Of a DNA stretch of 64,000 nt, positions 1-11,335 are shown in pieces. The number at the start of each line of letters is the position of its first letter. Positions within the stretch are counted from its first letter, which is position 1. The stretch covers positions 1,736,001-1,800,000 of the forward strand of contig OZ345373.1 in the NCBI GenBank assembly GCA_977006965.1, given 5' to 3'. A program made the position numbers and the translations under genes. The notes under the pieces were generated by a model that worked only from the letters and a program-made list of their open reading frames with translations, made no database searches and had not been told where the DNA came from. Source of the stretch: Phymatolithon calcareum (taxonomy: Eukaryota; Rhodophyta; Florideophyceae; Hapalidiales).

Positions 1-1856
1 TTCTTCGTTTCAGCCTCCTTCTCCTTTCTCTTCTTCTCTTCCGCGATGTATGCCGTCCAGGTGATTGTAAGCTTCTTCTGAACGATGCTTGCCAGCTCCA
101 CGCCAGCATCTCTCAAACTTAAGGTCACATCTCCCATTGCTTGCTCCCGCTCGCAGGTTGCCGTGCCCATCGCGATCTCTTCCTCCTTGGTAATAGACAG
201 CCCCAATGCAGTCCTTATGGCGCCACGAATCGCCATAGCTACAACGTGGATAGCTTTAAGTGAGACGCGCCAAGAACCAGCCTTGATTCGCCAACTCTGT
301 AAAGCTCCATAAGAAATTGCCGGGAAACGACGTGCAGTTGAACTTCTTCCTCTACTGCGTGTTGCACATTCGGATTATCCTCGGTTACCCTCTTGACCAC
401 GTCCTTCTTGTACTTCAGTACGACTGACAGACAAGGAAATGAACTCGGAAGTCTTTTCAAGGCATTCAGATTTTCCTGATCATCCTTTCCGAAAACGACT
501 TGACTGTTTTTCTCTCGCGATCTCTTGACGGACGTCACTTTAGCGTTCGGAATGTCCCAATGCCCCTGATCCCGAACTTCCCAAAAGACGTCTGAATCCT
601 GCTCCTCCATCCACGAAGTATTTTCGTCCTTGAATACGAACTCGTAGCCGTCCTCCGCCGCATCTGCGACAAATTGAAACTCGGCGTCGCGTGCTGGTGG
701 GTTATCCACTAGCTCCTCTTTCGACGGCTTAACTCATAAATTTTGTCCAGTAGAAACAGAAGGTTCTCGCACAGTACCTTCCGCGTGTTCGAACGACCGT
801 AGTTCAACAACCCCATGATAAGCTTGCGAATTGTCCTCACACCATGCCTGGACTCTTCAAGCTCACTTTCCGTCAAGTTCGGTCTGCGACGTTTTCTGCG
901 TGGCTCATCGACTTCACGCCCGGTCCTTCTTGTCTCAGCAGGCGCACAAAACACTTGATTAATAACAGCGAACGCATCAGCAGGCTCCTCCATAGACTTT
1001 AACCACGCCGCAGCTCGTAAGACGTTCCTTGCAGTTTGCACAGCCACAGATTCAGCATTCTCAAAGTCATCAACAGGAACGGACTCCACGACACATTCCC
1101 GCACATGTACAACCGCATGTGCGATTATGCTCGATATGGCATTTCGAAGTATAAAGCTCCAGATCCGTCCGACTGGATTTACAAACTTTTGTTTTTGCTC
1201 AATCTGCCGTTTGGAGTACAAACAAGCTGCGAACCCGGAGGCCCCTTTCAGAGTAGTACTGTGGCGGGCCAAAGTTCGAGCAACGTCCTCACCGAGCCAC
1301 CTCTGCGCAGGTCTGACCCGGGATGTGAAGCTCCCTACAATGCTGAGCATAGTCCAGAAGAGCAACGGGGTTACGCCTTTATGATTCATGACAACGCTTG
1401 CAAACATAGCCGGGTCAGGCTTCGACTCTTCTTCTTTTCGCTTCCATTGGCGGTCTGAGTACCGGCTGCCGCTACCACCACTGAGAGCACCACTTGTCTT
1501 TAGTATGTCCTGGATATTTGAAGAGCCAGGTTTGCTTTGGCGTCCATCTTGGCCAGCAACCGCGATTCTAGTTCACCGAAGTTCTTTGAGCGTTCTTCTG
1601 TCATCTTCCGCTCGATGTCGCCTAAGCGGCGGTTCAAATATTCGATTAACCGCACATCTTGTTCGGAACATATAGTCACACCATCCGTAGGAGCTCTGAT
1701 GTTCCCTGCTGTCACCTCACTAGCGGCTCGGAGAGGGTCGACATGCTCCTGCGCTGGGGCCTGGGAATTGCGGTTCCCCAGGCGCTCCTGGGATGTTCGA
1801 TTTGACTCGGCTCCCCGATTGCGCGGATGCGCTGCGAGGGATACTTCGAGGACCAT
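1..1856 (-). pseudogene. Unrecognised protein, 3' part cut by window edge, frame-broken
   Basis: Not recognised. Four consecutive minus-strand open segments read as one protein: about 1856-1500 (starts with ATG; charged, coiled-coil-like end), about 1560-709 (arginine/lysine-rich cluster RRKRRRPNL, a possible nuclear signal), about 730-239, and about 290 to the window edge (lysine/glutamate-rich helix near the edge). The second segment is open upstream of its apparent Met, joining the first across an overlap near 1500-1570. Every transition is a step of the same sign (-1). This fits either introns whose lengths leave the same remainder, or single-base losses in a decaying gene; no convincing GT-AG pair in phase was found at the first junction. 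No catalytic motif or transmembrane segment is visible. The gene continues beyond base 1. Confidence 0.4.
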
Positions 1857-4571
1857 TCAAGAAAGCGGAATTAGACTGACCGTAGCCGTGCAACGGAGCG
1901 GGAAGGCGCAATATTCTTGTTTTCAGCAACCCTGAAGCGATGGTCGGAACGGTTTGTTGCAAATATAAGGGCGGTGTCTGGCAAACTGTCAAGGAAGAAA
2001 TGGTTGGGCTCTCGAAGAGCACTGCGGGCTCCTAAGGCCTTTTTGAGCACAAAGATCTCAGTTGTACAACTGCCCACGTGTCCACGCCTTCGTGAACATG
2101 TACAGTGTGTTTATGAATGTAGGAATCACGTTTCCGTTTTAGTGGGAGACGCAAGTTTCAATAAAAATTCCTAATTGAAACAAATGAATCAACGTTCCTG
2201 GTGCGCTTTCCTTGTCTCAATCTTCTAAGCGGGAATGAAACAATAAAATAGATCATATGACTTAGGACCTAAATGTAAACACTCGCATCATTTCCAGCCC
2301 AATTTCGAAGCCTGAACTCGATCACACGCGGCGGCACCGAGCGAGCAATTGCTTATAACCATATCGTCGCGTACTGCAGTGTGCTCCAATGTGCTACCGA
2401 ACGCGATCGCTAAAGCCACCGGTCAATGGTCTTCCACAATGAAATTGCGCAGTAAGACACGAACGCGAAAGCGTCTTTTTCCTCAAGCCTCGTCCGCAAG
2501 TGCCCTCCATTCGGCGATCGGTCTCCGCAAACTGGCACCGCGGACGAGCGATGCCTCCGAAATCGATAACTGCAGCCACCGATGAGTTGCCCAACATGGT
2601 GATATCGCGGCAAGGAGCCCGCGGGCGATCTATTTTTTGTAAGCATTGTCGATCAAGCGTACTTTTTCCAACGATCTAATAGTGGCCCCAAACTGACATC
2701 TGAGAAGGACTTTTCGTCTTGCCAAACATTGATGCACCTTGCTTTTTATCTATTTGACGGCCCTCGTGTGCTCATGAACTCGAAGCGCAGATCGATGCCC
2801 AATTCATCTCTGCGGCATGACTGCCATTGGATCGCATTATTATTCCGACCACTTTCGATTCATTACTGCAATTACATAGGAGATGTGCTGCATCAGTACT
2901 GATAGTATTGTGGTACACTGCTCGCGATCTTATGGCTCAGGTATGTCATACAGACTCTTTTCTATAAGCGACTTCAATCCATGCAGAACGCGTCTAACAT
3001 TCGTACCTTTCCTATTCGGATTTCCCCCTGTCCACGTAAGCAGTGTGCGCTGCAAACAGTCATATCCAAGTCCCACCTTTATTTCCATGTTTCCAATCTT
3101 CTTTCAACTCATAACAATTTCTGAGGCCGTCGTTTCCAGTGCCATTGATCTTCCGCCATTCGCTTGACGCTTCCTTTGCACAAACCGACAAACATACCGG
3201 TGAAGCTCTAGATCCGTTCCACTCCGATACAAGGTTTGGAGCAGATTGCCGCTCAACCTGCTGTTGGGAGATGGCTCAGGCTACGGTACATAGATGGTAT
3301 CTAATCGTATCGTACACAGTCTCCATGTAAATTAAATCTGCTAAAAATCGCAATTCCCAACTTCATGGGAACTAGTGTGCTTGTTCCCGGATAACCGGAT
3401 TCGTATATCGTTGATTAGCATTCCTTTGATAACTGATATCCTCGACATCCCTGATAGCCCGATGAGGCACGTTACGTCGTCCAAAGTGATTGTATATACC
3501 TTATCAGGGCGATAAGACCTCGGCATAAGGCGGATTGTGAAGTCTAATCGTAGATGATTACATATAGAACCCCAAAATACAACAATAAGACTATATGTTG
3601 ACAAGCTTTTACACGCATCACAGGATGACAAAAATGTTATCGCTGTCATACTGTCGACCGAACATATCAGGCTTATCAAATTGGCACCGGTTGCGCCCGC
3701 AGTGTAATGCCAATTTGAAAAATTATTCCGAAATTGTGAGTCTGCCCAGTAACGACAGACAATTGGTAAATGCCAAGGCAGCACTTGGGCATTACCGGAT
3801 CTTTACAGCGTTCGACATGTGCAGTAAATGCTACTTGTCCTTGGCAATAGTTGGTGGCCTGTTTCTGGAGACGCCCTCAACCGAGCTCCTCATCACAGTC
3901 TGCGAGGTCGCCATTCATTGCGGTCTGTAAGCCCTCTTCAACCGCGGAGTTGCTTGACTCCGACGCTGTTACTTGAAAAATTATTTCTCAGGATACCAGA
4001 GAAGATACAGATCCTGTAATCCACACTCTGCTCCTAATAGATTCTATCCGCACTTGTAATTCTCGCCAAACTTGAAGTCCACATTTGAGCTGAAAACTTT
4101 GAGAAAATAACGGGACATAGAGAGCAAAAACGTTCAGATCAAATTGAACGCCGACAGACAACAGTTAAGGCACTGCAACCCTATTTGCATTCCTCGCCAT
4201 GAATTGCAATTCTGATTACAAAAGGTAATACTGCAAGGAGAGCAACGGGCAGTACACGCTGTAGTTTTTTCCACCAATGGTCCAATACACCGTACAACGA
4301 ATAAAGAATAAATATCAACAACGTTTTGATTCTATACAATTTGTTTCATACAACTTTGAAATGATTTTATCATTAAAATCTATAAGAGACCTCCCCGTTA
4401 ACTGCCTTCTAACCTTCCCCTGTTCAGAGTTATTGAAATATTTACACAATCAAAAAATTGGAATTATTAAAATTATATTAACAATGACTCTTATATCACT
4501 ACTAGTGTCTATGTGACAGAAATTTTCCCCAATTGAGGGAATGAGAATCATTTAATTTTTGGACGCGAAAG
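1857..4571. other. No recognisable gene
   Basis: Only short overlapping frames on both strands and AT-rich sequence. I see no family motif, terminal repeat or tandem array. The 147-codon minus-strand frame at 3341-3784 has no recognisable feature. Confidence 0.5.
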
Positions 4572-6330
4572 CTATTCACTATCAGGCTCGTCAAAAGCAT
4601 CATGCACATTGATTTGTACAATATTCTTAGCAAAACAGTTTCTGCCAGTCGAAGTGCCACATATGTATAATGCAGCGCCATCAATCCTATTACATGACGA
4701 GCACAAGAGGCTCGTTTTCTTGACCGGACAGACTCTGTAGTTGTTCTGCACAGCAAAAATAGTCATCATGCCGTCTGAAGTCTTCTTTTTCTTCTTCGTG
4801 GGTATTAAGTTGTTTCCGACACTACTTACGGAAGCATATTTACGTATTGGGCTTACTAAACGTTGATGAGCGTTGCGCGAGTCAAATGAGTTGTCGATGA
4901 GCTGTTCCGCCAGAGTTTTATATCTAAGCCAGAAAAAAAGCCAGCTGTCAACGACGCAAATCGCTAGCAGAGAAGTGTTAACACGAATGGACCAGTCTTG
5001 AGTGCGAACTTTCTTCTCCATGTCCAAACTATCATGACGGCATCCATTATACCTATCAATTTGAGCACAGTCCGAATAATACGTCTTGCATACTTCAGGC
5101 TGAGGGACTGAAAGCTCAACACGTGAAGCTCTATCTTCGAGCTGCGCCAGCGCAAACACCTGTACGGTTTCCCTTGCGCAGTGGTTGATGTAGTCGAAAT
5201 AAAATAACGGCGATCTGGGTCAACCCACATCGCCGCCATCATTGAGGGGTAACCGGTCAACGATTTTCGAGCAATAGAACCGCACTGACGCATTTATGAG
5301 AGCTCCTTGCGATAAGTGCTCCATTAGATACTTCTTCGTCGCGGTTTTGATGAGCCTTATGAACTTCAGGCGCAATCGGATAAGCATTTTTGCAGATTCG
5401 ACGCTCAAAAAGTATCAATCCGTACTGATAACCCGTTTTCTACGAGAGTATGCGGCGACAAGACGGCGCAGAACAGCAGTATCATGAGCAGTTCCATGCT
5501 AAAAGTCTTTTTGTTTCTCGTCCTCTGCTGCGTTTACCAGCTCAAGATGCAACAGTATCCCGCTTCTTCTGAACGCTGAATTTTGTATCGCGCAACGCTC
5601 TCATGTTTGCGGTCTATAACGATGTATTGCGGTAGCCCGATGTTGATCCAAATGGCCTCCGTTTCCATACCAACGAGAAATATACTCGTCAACGAAAATC
5701 AGACCTGACGGAGATACAATACGCTTTCTGTTATTAAATCGGAAAAATCCTGAACGAGCGCCCACCGGTTCTGCGCAGACGACATAGTGCTTGCTCACTT
5801 GGATTCACTCTGAACATGATGCACCGGAGGTACTCGAAGAAACTGTATCTGTTTTTCCCAGTGTTTTAAAATGAAGGAGCTGAGATATCCTTGTTCGGAC
5901 AAGTAGACAGCCATAAGTGTCTCTTTGCACCGAACTCAAATCTTGTAACGGAACCAGTATTCCGAAAAACTTAGGAAGTTCTGTCACGGCAGTCTCCTTT
6001 CTTCCGATTCGTTTTAGACTGGTGGACGTCCAAGCAACAATTTTTCGGAGATGTATTTGAGAGAACATTGTCATGAAGCAGTCATACAGCGTGTGCAACC
6101 CGATGCCACAGTTTTCGGATATAATATCTCCGATTATATTTCGAACATTCCAGAACTGATAGGAAACTCGTCCTCCAAGTGGACAGAGAACCTGGCGCTC
6201 GAACGTTGGCACTCCATGAACAAAGTTGCTTGTCGCACGGTCTCACGTAATGACATCAAGCTCATCTTGCGAAGCTACGTCCCAAGAACCTTGCACGGCG
6301 TAGGCGAGAGAGCACGACATAAGGCATTCA
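4572..6330 (-). pseudogene. piggyBac-like transposase (DDE_Tnp_1_7 type), degenerate
   Basis: A cut-and-paste transposase relic on the minus strand, assembled from several frames. 6265-5805 carries the N-terminal core (ELPKFFGILV, preceded by an aromatic-rich F-M-T-M-F stretch). 5798-5601 carries VDEY-ISRWYG, the first catalytic Asp region, and continues in the next frame as GLPQYIVIDRK. About 5437-5220 carries the second Asp region (TD, stop, YF) and the helix ending TATKKY. 5293-5160 reads WVDPDRRYFIST. 5159-4572 carries the third Asp region (QIDRYNGCRHD), the family helix TQDWSIRVNTSLL and a Cys-rich tail (CX8CX2C, later CX8C). Several frameshifts plus a TGA at 5415-5417, right after the second Asp, make it non-functional. 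I could not identify TTAA-flanked termini. Homology is by motif recall and would be settled by a profile search. Confidence 0.8.
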
Positions 6331-6388
6331 GAGCTTTTCTTGCTTGCATTGAGGTTTTTCTGTCCTTCTGTTGTGCTCGCAGTTGACA

Positions 6389-6709
6389 CTAGAACTGAGA
6401 ACTCGGCGTTTGGCGAAGAAGATGTTCGACAACGAGTACTGTAAGCCGGCGTTCGAGGTACAGAATTTTGCCTGCTGGGACTCGATACAACGATTCGAGA
6501 GAGGAACCAGAGCCTTGGTCTGGTTTCCCTGTATTGACGTTAATAAACTTCACAGTCTTAATATTAGTCCTCTCGATCGGTTTCTGAACAGGGACCCATT
6601 TCACGGGAAGTGGCGTGCTCGATCGACCCTTGATATCATCAACGATTACCTCTTGAACGGTGTAGTTCACTTTTTTTGACATGAAAACGCTCCATAGAGT
6701 TGGAAGCAC
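6389..6709 (-). other. Open frame, possible N-terminus of the piggyBac-like relic
   Basis: A 106-codon frame directly upstream of the transposase relic on the same strand, with a Pro/Lys/Val-rich stretch. It has no motif I recognise. Position and composition make a transposase N-terminal domain possible, but it could be a chance frame. Confidence 0.25.
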
Positions 6710-7013
6710 TTTACTAGACTTTTCACAGATGATGCTTTGGTGTGTACAGCTGCACCGACCCTCTGCGCGGATCTTTTCCTCGAGGCATGGCAGATTCCTT
6801 TTTGTGAGTTATCAGCAGATTTTTGCTCCTACCGGGGAGCAATGCGGTTTTAAGGTAGTAAAGGGGTACTCCCCACCAAGCACAAAAGCTGGCCTTTAAG
6901 AATCCGGCGCTAAAAAACTGTTGTGCATTCGTTTTATAAATTTTTGTCATCTTTTCTATCCACTCTAAATCTAGGGTGTTCGTCAAATTGACACTAGCTC
7001 TTCAAATTATGTA

Positions 7014-7046
7014 CAGTCGAATTCCTTATAGTAAAACGCTTCTGTA
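7014..7046 (+). repeat. Left terminal inverted repeat of pogo/Tigger element
   Basis: Begins CAGTCGAATTCCTTATAGT immediately after TA. It matches the reverse complement of 8461-8493 with a few substitutions and a one-base gap. Confidence 0.8.
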
Positions 7047-7222
7047 AAAACGGTCATTTTGCAATACTAGGGACTTTGAAACTCGAGGAGTTTATCCTAT
7101 CGCGACTAGTGTGACCTAGAACTAAGTGGAAACGTCCTACTATGGTACTCGTTGGCGTGACTACGTGACGCGAGCCCACCACTGACCACGTAAGGTAATA
7201 ACTGTTACCTCTGTCAATTGAA

Positions 7223-8440
7223 CTAATCATTGATGAATGCTGGACCTGGAGAGCGCTGGTGATCTTTACACATCTCACACTGAGCTTCATTCAACAAACG
7301 GCGTAAAGCAGCTGGAGACAAGCGATGACTGTCCAGAATCCGCACAGTAAACCCAAGGTGGCGCATCTGCTCCTTGATGGGAATGTCCAGCACGGTGCTT
7401 ATCGGCTCTTCTTGATCATCAGAGCTGTTAGTGTTTGGCCTGTTTCGTTAGAAAGGTTCTGGACGATAGTAGCTGCAAGATATTAATTAGTCACTGCCGC
7501 GATACAATCATCCTCCCCTCAGGGTTGAGCAAATCGTCAATGAGCACATTGTGCCGCGCGGGTAATACTTCATTGGTCAGACCTGAAATTTCAGCACATT
7601 CTTCTGCCGGAACAGCAGCCACAGTACTCTCAGCATTTCGTTCTGGCGCGGTGCTGTCCGTTGCATCCGAACCGGTCATGATGAGACAAATCACTCCCGT
7701 TTTCATCCAGCAGTTATGAACGATTGAGTTGTCAAGTTCGTCCCATATCTGTGCCATCCACTTCATAGCCGTAAGTTGATCAACTTTGTAGATATTAACG
7801 GCGTCTGTGCGAACGAAGTCCAATACCCTCCCATATTGACGACTACTGTATCCGGCCTTGACCTAGGAAATGATATCCGCATCCATAGGCTGTATGCGAG
7901 AACTGGTTTTCGGGGGCAAAAAAGGACTCAACATGGCGCAACTCCGGCAGCATGTCGATTTTTCAGTGAGCAGAGCACTTATCCGCAAGCAGAGCCCCTC
8001 GGCTGCCAGCTCTTTGACCGATGTGCGCGTCAAACATGTTTAACCATTGAAAGAATACGCCAGTGTTTCATCCATGCCTTTGATTTAAAGTGGTAATCGA
8101 ATCCTAGCTTTTTCTCCGGTTTTCTCATTAGAGCTCCTAGGACGGCCTGCCGTCCCGATCACCATCAACAACATTTTCTCAATCCTATCACCATTACCAT
8201 AAGATAAATTGGTCAAGCGCAGTTTCTTCTTTTTACGACCAGCCAGCTGTCCGCGTGTTACCGTTTCCGCGGGCGACATCACGTAAAACAGCCCGAATTC
8301 ATCAGCTTTCTACATGTCTTTGACACTGTATTTAGCCATTTTCGCCTTAATTCCGGGAAGATCGCGCGCTATGGCAGATTCGTCTGCGTCGGCAGACGCC
8401 CCATGAGAACGGTAACGGCATTGCTGGACTGGTTTTAATT
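7223..8440 (-). pseudogene. DDE_1 (pogo/Tigger) transposase pseudogene
   Basis: Reading down the minus strand, frames join to a DDE_1 transposase. ADEFGLF (first catalytic Asp) is followed by LAGRKKKKLRLT and KMLLMVIGTAGRPRS. Next come the second Asp in LLADKCSAH, the third in QPMDADII, then the C-terminal AMKWMAQIWDEL, IVHNCW and a tail HRLSPAALRRLLNEAQCEMC ending at TAG 7223-7225. Damage includes TAG at 8310-8312 two codons before the first Asp motif, TGA at 7973-7975 after the second, TAG at 7863-7865 after the third, and frameshifts between. All three catalytic Asp codons survive, so inactivation came from nonsense, frameshift and loss of the N-terminus. It would have excised and reinserted DNA at TA sites. 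Confidence 0.85.
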
Positions 8441-8460
8441 GCTTAATGGGAGGTTTTGCA

Positions 8461-8493
8461 ACAAGAAGGGTTACAACTAAAGGGATTCAACTG
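8461..8493 (-). repeat. Right terminal inverted repeat of pogo/Tigger element
   Basis: The reverse complement begins CAGTTGAATCCCTTTAGT, directly next to TA 8494-8495, and pairs with 7014-7046. Confidence 0.8.
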
Positions 8494-8495
8494 TA

Positions 8496-9000
8496 CATAT
8501 AAATCAGTATCTTTTTATTGTGGTGAGATATTCGGAATATGCCCGTGTTGGTGTATTACGTCCTATGGTGGGGGTTACTGTTCGCATGGACAACTTTGAA
8601 TTTTGTTGTCTCTGTTAGATGATGGAGTAAAGATCACAATTTGCATTGCAACGGTAGGCACTTATGAGCTGATTCTGCATGCGTTTGACTGAGGTGAGTT
8701 ACAGAATTGGCTCTTGAATCACCCATCGAAGACAGGGCGTATGGAAAGTAGGAGAACTGTGTCTTTCGTTTTGGAGGCGGTCAATAATGATATAGAAGAC
8801 TGACCTTCGCGATCGAAAGAACAGTACTCTTCTGCTCTGGCGAGTGACCCATCAGTGTCCCTTCGAATATCTGCTTTCGATAGGGCATTTTCTGTTCCCC
8901 GAGTACGTCGGCGCAGTGCATTAGCATTCTTGGCGGAGTCTACGAAACATCGGCGTTCCTGAAGGACTGGGTTCGTACGTTTGTACCGTCGGCGCAAAAT
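8496..9000. other. Spacer or eroded 5' part of LINE
   Basis: No open frame with recognisable endonuclease motifs is visible. Its position just upstream of the LINE endonuclease remnant makes it likely eroded LINE 5' sequence. Confidence 0.3.
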
Positions 9001-9222
9001 ATGTGGAGAACAATGATGAAAAACCGCATCGTCCTTAACCAAGGCACTCCGACTCTGGACAGCAGACATGGAACATCAGAAGTGGATATTGCTGCAATCC
9101 CTGCGCAATCGGTAGCGGAGTGCCAGTGGGAAGTTCTTCCTGCGACATTCAGCGACCATCGACTGCTTCTGATGAGTATAAACATGACGGAAACTATTCG
9201 GTCGTGCGCGATGGTCTCTTAA
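9001..9222 (+). pseudogene. LINE endonuclease C-terminal remnant
   Basis: The frame reads a line beginning RIVLNQGTPTLDS and ends with a WEVLPATFSDHRLLLMSI block, the conserved Ser-Asp-His near the C-terminus of apurinic-like LINE endonucleases. The catalytic N-terminal half is not visible. The next open segment (about 9232-9658, with frame breaks) is the usual low-conservation linker before the RT. Confidence 0.65.
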
Positions 9223-9914
9223 GAAAGCCGACTAAAAGGTGCTCTCCGAAAAAGTCGACGAAATGCTCCTGGAAGTACCCGGAAACCAGGACACTATCGA
9301 TGAAGACAACAGACGGTTTCTAAAATCCATAAGTGCAGGCGCTAAACATGCAGTACCACGTAGAAACCTTCGTGGGAAAGTGCGGTGGACGGATGCGGCC
9401 GCGAACGCCGTGTAGGAGCGTAAGCAGGCGGCTATCACATATGTGCAACATCCCTCTCCGGAGATTTTTGACATATTAGCCCAGGTCAGACCGAACATGG
9501 AGGCGTTATTGCGGCTACAAAACGTGATTGTTGGCGCAAGCACACCTCCGAGGCTCAAGCCGACCGAGAAGGCTGGCGACTCCTGGCTACCATCGAAGGA
9601 AAATGACATCCTAAAGCAGCGATTGTACGGGACTGCCGCAAGTCTGATCAAGCACTGACTGACGAAATCATCAGGGGCTACGTTTCAAAGAACCGCAGCA
9701 GTAACAAAGAAAAAGACCTTAGGTGGAAGTTTCAGTACCTGGCTGCTGTCTGAAATGTCCGCGGCGGACTTGACAACGAACCTGAATTTTCAATGCGAGA
9801 ATTATCCGCTGTCATAGGAGCTATGCCGAGTCGTACCGCAACCGGCCCTGATAAGATTGAATTCGAATTTCTTTGCAGAATCTCTGCATTTGCTGTTAGT
9901 CGCCTTCTTGCCTC

Positions 9915-10872
9915 GTGAATAGAAGCTGGCGACAAGGAGATATTCCTGCGGCATGGCGAGATGTTCTTCTTCGCGGAATACCCAAACCCAACGACCCTAC
10001 GACAGTGCGGCCGATATCTTTGTCCTCGCTCGTCAACAGAGTTGCCGAACGGCTTTTTGGACTACGCCCCACAGCGCGGCTCGAGTTGCAGCTACCTGCG
10101 TATCAGGCAGGATTTCGGGGGTTTCGAGGCACTTAGATCCATGGCTCAACGCACGTCAGACTCTCTCTCTCGCCGGCAGAAGTGTGCTGCCCTTTTGTCG
10201 ACTTCAGCGCAGCGTACGACCGTGTGTTTATTCACGCACTCCTGGGGAAAATGGGCAACATAGGATGTCCCTCCAATATGCTATGCTGGATGCGGGCCTA
10301 TTTGACTGACCGCCGAGCTAGAGGCTCTTTCAGCGGGACGGTGGGTAGATCATGGGTACTTGGTTGCGGCTTGCCACAAGGCAGCTCTCTGTCGCCAAGC
10401 CTTTGGAACCTGTACATTTTGGATCTAGATGTCAAAGTCGAGGATGTGGAACAGTTTAGCTAAGCTTCCATGCAAGAGATAACAACTGGGATGAAGTCAC
10501 CGATAAACTAAACAAAGCGGCACGGTCCCTATGCAGTTTTTGAAAGAAACTTCGAATCAAGGTCAACGCAACGAAATGCAAAGTATTAGGTCTTGCAGCT
10601 GGCGGAAGACGTCCAAAAGACGTACTGAACACGGCAGTCACTATCGACAGTGAACCCATCGAAGCAACGACGGACTACAAATTTCTGGGAGTACATTTCG
10701 ACCAACGGCTCAGCTTCAAGAAACGTTGCACAGAAATCTACCGGAAACTGAACGCTAAGACTAGCTTCATGCGTGCGCTGAGCGGAACGAGTTGGGAAGC
10801 GAACAAGGCTACAATGGAGGCATTCCGGAAGAGCTACTGCAAACCGGTCGCCCTTTACGGTGCACAAGCATA
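9915..10872 (+). pseudogene. LINE reverse transcriptase remnant, active-site box missing
   Basis: Pieces in three frames give typical LINE RT blocks: WRQGDIPAAW and VRPISLSSLVNRVAERL (fingers), LPAYQAGFR, FVDFSAAYDRV (motif A with catalytic Asp), and GLPQGSSLSPSLWNLYI (motif B). Motif C, the (F/Y)XDD box expected soon after motif B, is absent: the frame reaches a stop at about 10460 and the next recognisable residues (DEVTDKLNKA) already lie beyond it. The downstream part reads the usual TKCKVLGL and DYKFLGVHFDQRLSFK blocks to a stop near 10872. A small deletion has removed the catalytic box, so the enzyme is dead. Confidence 0.8.
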
Positions 10873-11335
10873 AGCGATGCTAGGTTTTGAGACACAAACT
10901 CGGCAAGTGAAGTTCTCTCGAAACGAGGAAGCTCGTGTTTCCCGTGGTTTTCTGAAGGCAAAGAAAACTGCTAACTTGCGTAAAATGGCTGGTATTCAAA
11001 ACCTGAGGGAAATTGGCGAACAGGATGGGGCTCTGGTAATGGAAAAGGCTCTTCGTATAGACCGGAGACACCGGTGGTACAATCAACGAACGAGCGCACC
11101 AAACAGTCAAAACTGCAAACAAGGTCATCGCGCAACGCCAGCGCTGAACTCCTGGCATCCAAAGGAATTCTGGCATGGCCGCGGAGCAGTATTTACAGTC
11201 CCATGCCGAAAGACCGCTCGGCGGGCCGACTGTGAATTCTTTACACGCCAATCTCCGCACAGGCCGACGAGGCGGAAAAACTGGAGACAGCGGGAAGTTT
11301 CATTTGGGAAAGGAATGCGGAGCACCCGGCGGACA

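Larger units (their letters stand above)
7014..8493 (-). mobile_element. pogo/Tigger-like DNA transposon, full length but defective
   Basis: A 1,480-bp element bounded by inverted repeats that both start CAGT(C/T)GAAT(T/C)CCTT and stay alignable for about 33 bases. TA dinucleotides flank it at 7012-7013 and 8494-8495, the target duplication of the Tc1/mariner superfamily. It contains a DDE_1 transposase relic on the minus strand. Only about 60 bases separate the right inverted repeat from the first recognisable transposase codons, so the N-terminal helix-turn-helix/CENP-B-type region expected for this family is missing. Confidence 0.85.

Noticed and set aside
1400-1570. Programmed -1 frameshift in the first gene
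   Set aside because: No X-XXY-YYZ slippery heptamer was seen at the junctions, and three such sites in one gene would be exceptional.
6710-7011. Possible gene between the piggyBac and pogo relics
   Set aside because: Only short competing frames, with no motif. Nothing else is visible there.
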